From: Nocardiopsis gilva YIM 90087
GTDB lineage: Bacteria; Actinomycetota; Actinomycetes; Streptosporangiales; Streptosporangiaceae
DNA length: 64,000 nucleotides
Assembly: GCF_002263495.1 (NCBI RefSeq)
Contig: NZ_CP022753.1
Span: forward strand, 2,232,001 to 2,296,000
Direction of reading: 5' to 3'
Shown: positions 63,220-64,000 of the stretch, piece after piece
Numbering within the stretch: the first letter of the stretch is position 1
Layout of the letters: every line of letters begins with the position of its first letter
Position numbers and translations under genes: made by a program
The notes under the pieces: model-generated
What the model saw: only the letters and a program-made list of their open reading frames with translations
What the model was told of the DNA's origin: nothing
Database searches by the model: none

Positions 63220-64000
63220 ATGCGCGACTGGCAGCGCCGCGTCCTGGCGGCCGTATCCGTCGGCATGCTGGCCCTGTCTGCGGCACCCGCCGCAGCGGGC
63301 ACCGAAGATTCCCCCGAGTCCTCCGGCTCGCTGGCCGCGTCCGCGGAGGCGGTCGTGGCGGGCGAGTCGATCTCCTTCGACTACGCCACCGCCGAGCCGC
63401 ACGACACCAACTGGATCGGGCTCTACGACGCCAACGGCGGCGGCCCGGTCGACGAGGAGTACGTCTCCCCGTCCCTCGACTGGCAGTACACGCCCGGCAC
63501 CGAGGGAACCGCGGAGTTCGCCACCTCCTCCCTGGAGCCGGGCGCCTACACCGCGTTCTACCTGGCGCGGGACGGCTACACCTGGCTGGCCGACCCCGTG
63601 GACTTCCAGGTCCACTCCGATGGTGAGATCTCCTTCCCCGTCGACGAGGCCACCCTGCGCAACGCCCGCGTGGGCGACCCCTACGAGGCGCGGCTGGGCG
63701 GTCTGGCCACTGATGGCGGCCCCGGCACGGTGTTCCGCCGCGTCGACGGCGACGACTGGATCGACGTCGCCGAGGACGGCACCATCAGCGGGACGCCGGA
63801 CGGGACCGGCGGCGACGCCCGGGTGACCGTCGAGGCGACCGGCGCCAACGGCTCCACGGCCCGCCTGACCGCCGTCGTCCCGGTGCGGGAGCGCGGCCAG
63901 CCACTCGTCGACGAGGTGAGCGTGCTCAGCTACAACACCTGGCACGGTGGCACGCAGGTGAACGGCTACCACGACAAGCAGGTCCGCTTCCTGCTGGAGA
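63220..64000 (+). CDS. secreted endonuclease/exonuclease/phosphatase-family protein, 3' truncated by the window edge
   Basis: 260 residues of a secreted protein without a stop in the window. Signal peptide MRDWQRRVLAAVSVGMLALS with cleavage after AAA-G. Then come an Ig-like beta domain (GESISFDYATAEPHDTNWIG, LDWQYTPGTEGTAEFATSSL) and a second beta domain (ISGTPDGTGGDARVTVEATG, about residues 140-220). At the edge, VLSYNTWHGGTQVNGYHDKQ begins an endonuclease/exonuclease/phosphatase domain. Such extracellular proteins may be nucleases, phosphodiesterases or sphingomyelinase-like. The rest lies beyond the window. Confidence 0.8.
   Translation, partial: MRDWQRRVLAAVSVGMLALSAAPAAAGTEDSPESSGSLAASAEAVVAGESISFDYATAEPHDTNWIGLYDANGGGPVDEEYVSPSLDWQYTPGTEGTAEFATSSLEPGAYTAFYLARDGYTWLADPVDFQVHSDGEISFPVDEATLRNARVGDPYEARLGGLATDGGPGTVFRRVDGDDWIDVAEDGTISGTPDGTGGDARVTVEATGANGSTARLTAVVPVRERGQPLVDEVSVLSYNTWHGGTQVNGYHDKQVRFLLE

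Overview
The window is about 64 kb of very GC-rich DNA (GC or GC-ending codons throughout, frequent GTG and some TTG starts, long antisense open frames) from an actinobacterium. Marker families found only or mainly in that phylum (DUF3145, DUF5998, DUF7455, DUF1707, a Lys/Ala-rich principal sigma factor, split parE/parC topoisomerase, Cds1-type cysteine desulfhydrase) support this. The gene neighbourhood rpoD - DUF7455 - parE - parC - recQ - DUF5998 - DUF3145 is the chromosomal core of Streptomyces and Streptosporangiales relatives. I infer a Nocardiopsis/Streptomonospora/Thermobifida-like organism; this is inference, not a database result. I see no tRNA, rRNA, CRISPR array, phage or intact insertion sequence.

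Layout. 0-6.4 kb: a membrane-anchored tandem AAA ATPase (frame-broken in this sequence), an NDP-sugar nucleotidyltransferase, a tyrosine phosphatase and two uncharacterised genes. 6.9-11 kb: a PAS-PAS-GAF-SpoIIE phosphatase followed by the principal sigma factor. 11.3-14.2 kb: a hypothetical gene, a vapB-vapC-yaaA run and a small zinc-ribbon protein. 14.7-26.6 kb: parE and parC (topoisomerase IV-like) enclosing a PaoABC-like molybdenum aldehyde oxidoreductase operon, an ABM-domain membrane protein, cds1, a TPR protein and a beta-carbonic anhydrase. 27-33.4 kb: a seven-gene Mrp/Mnh cation/proton antiporter operon, tightly overlapped. 33.4-39.6 kb: a 38-residue zinc ribbon, a secreted protein next to an ascorbate-family PTS IIC/IIB pair, and a RecQ-phosphoribosyltransferase fusion. 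39.6-40.4 kb: a gene-free repeat nest. 40.4-49.1 kb: sugar kinase, GNAT/acyl-CoA synthetase fusion, DUF5998, phosphodiesterase, peroxiredoxin, enoyl-CoA hydratase, MBL hydrolase, DUF2203. 49.1-53.6 kb: a candidate signalling module of ECF sigma factor, small partner protein and TPR-CHAT caspase-like protease. 53.8-64 kb: DUF3145, two tandem DUF1707 membrane proteins, an ATP-grasp/inositol-monophosphatase pair, HAD hydrolase, PEBP protein, PIG-L deacetylase, secreted penicillin acylase and the start of a secreted endonuclease/exonuclease/phosphatase-family protein.

Themes. Much of the window is housekeeping (transcription, topoisomerase, antiporter, recombination). The most interesting accessory pieces are the ECF/CHAT module, the secreted protein plus PTS pair that lacks a IIA, the vapBC-yaaA run, and repeated intergenic palindromes. 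A separate, technical theme is that the AAA gene, mnhA, mnhB and the inositol-monophosphatase gene can all be restored to full reading frames by adding single bases, nearly all at homopolymer runs. About 12 such sites are seen, all deletions, which looks like sequence error more than gene decay.
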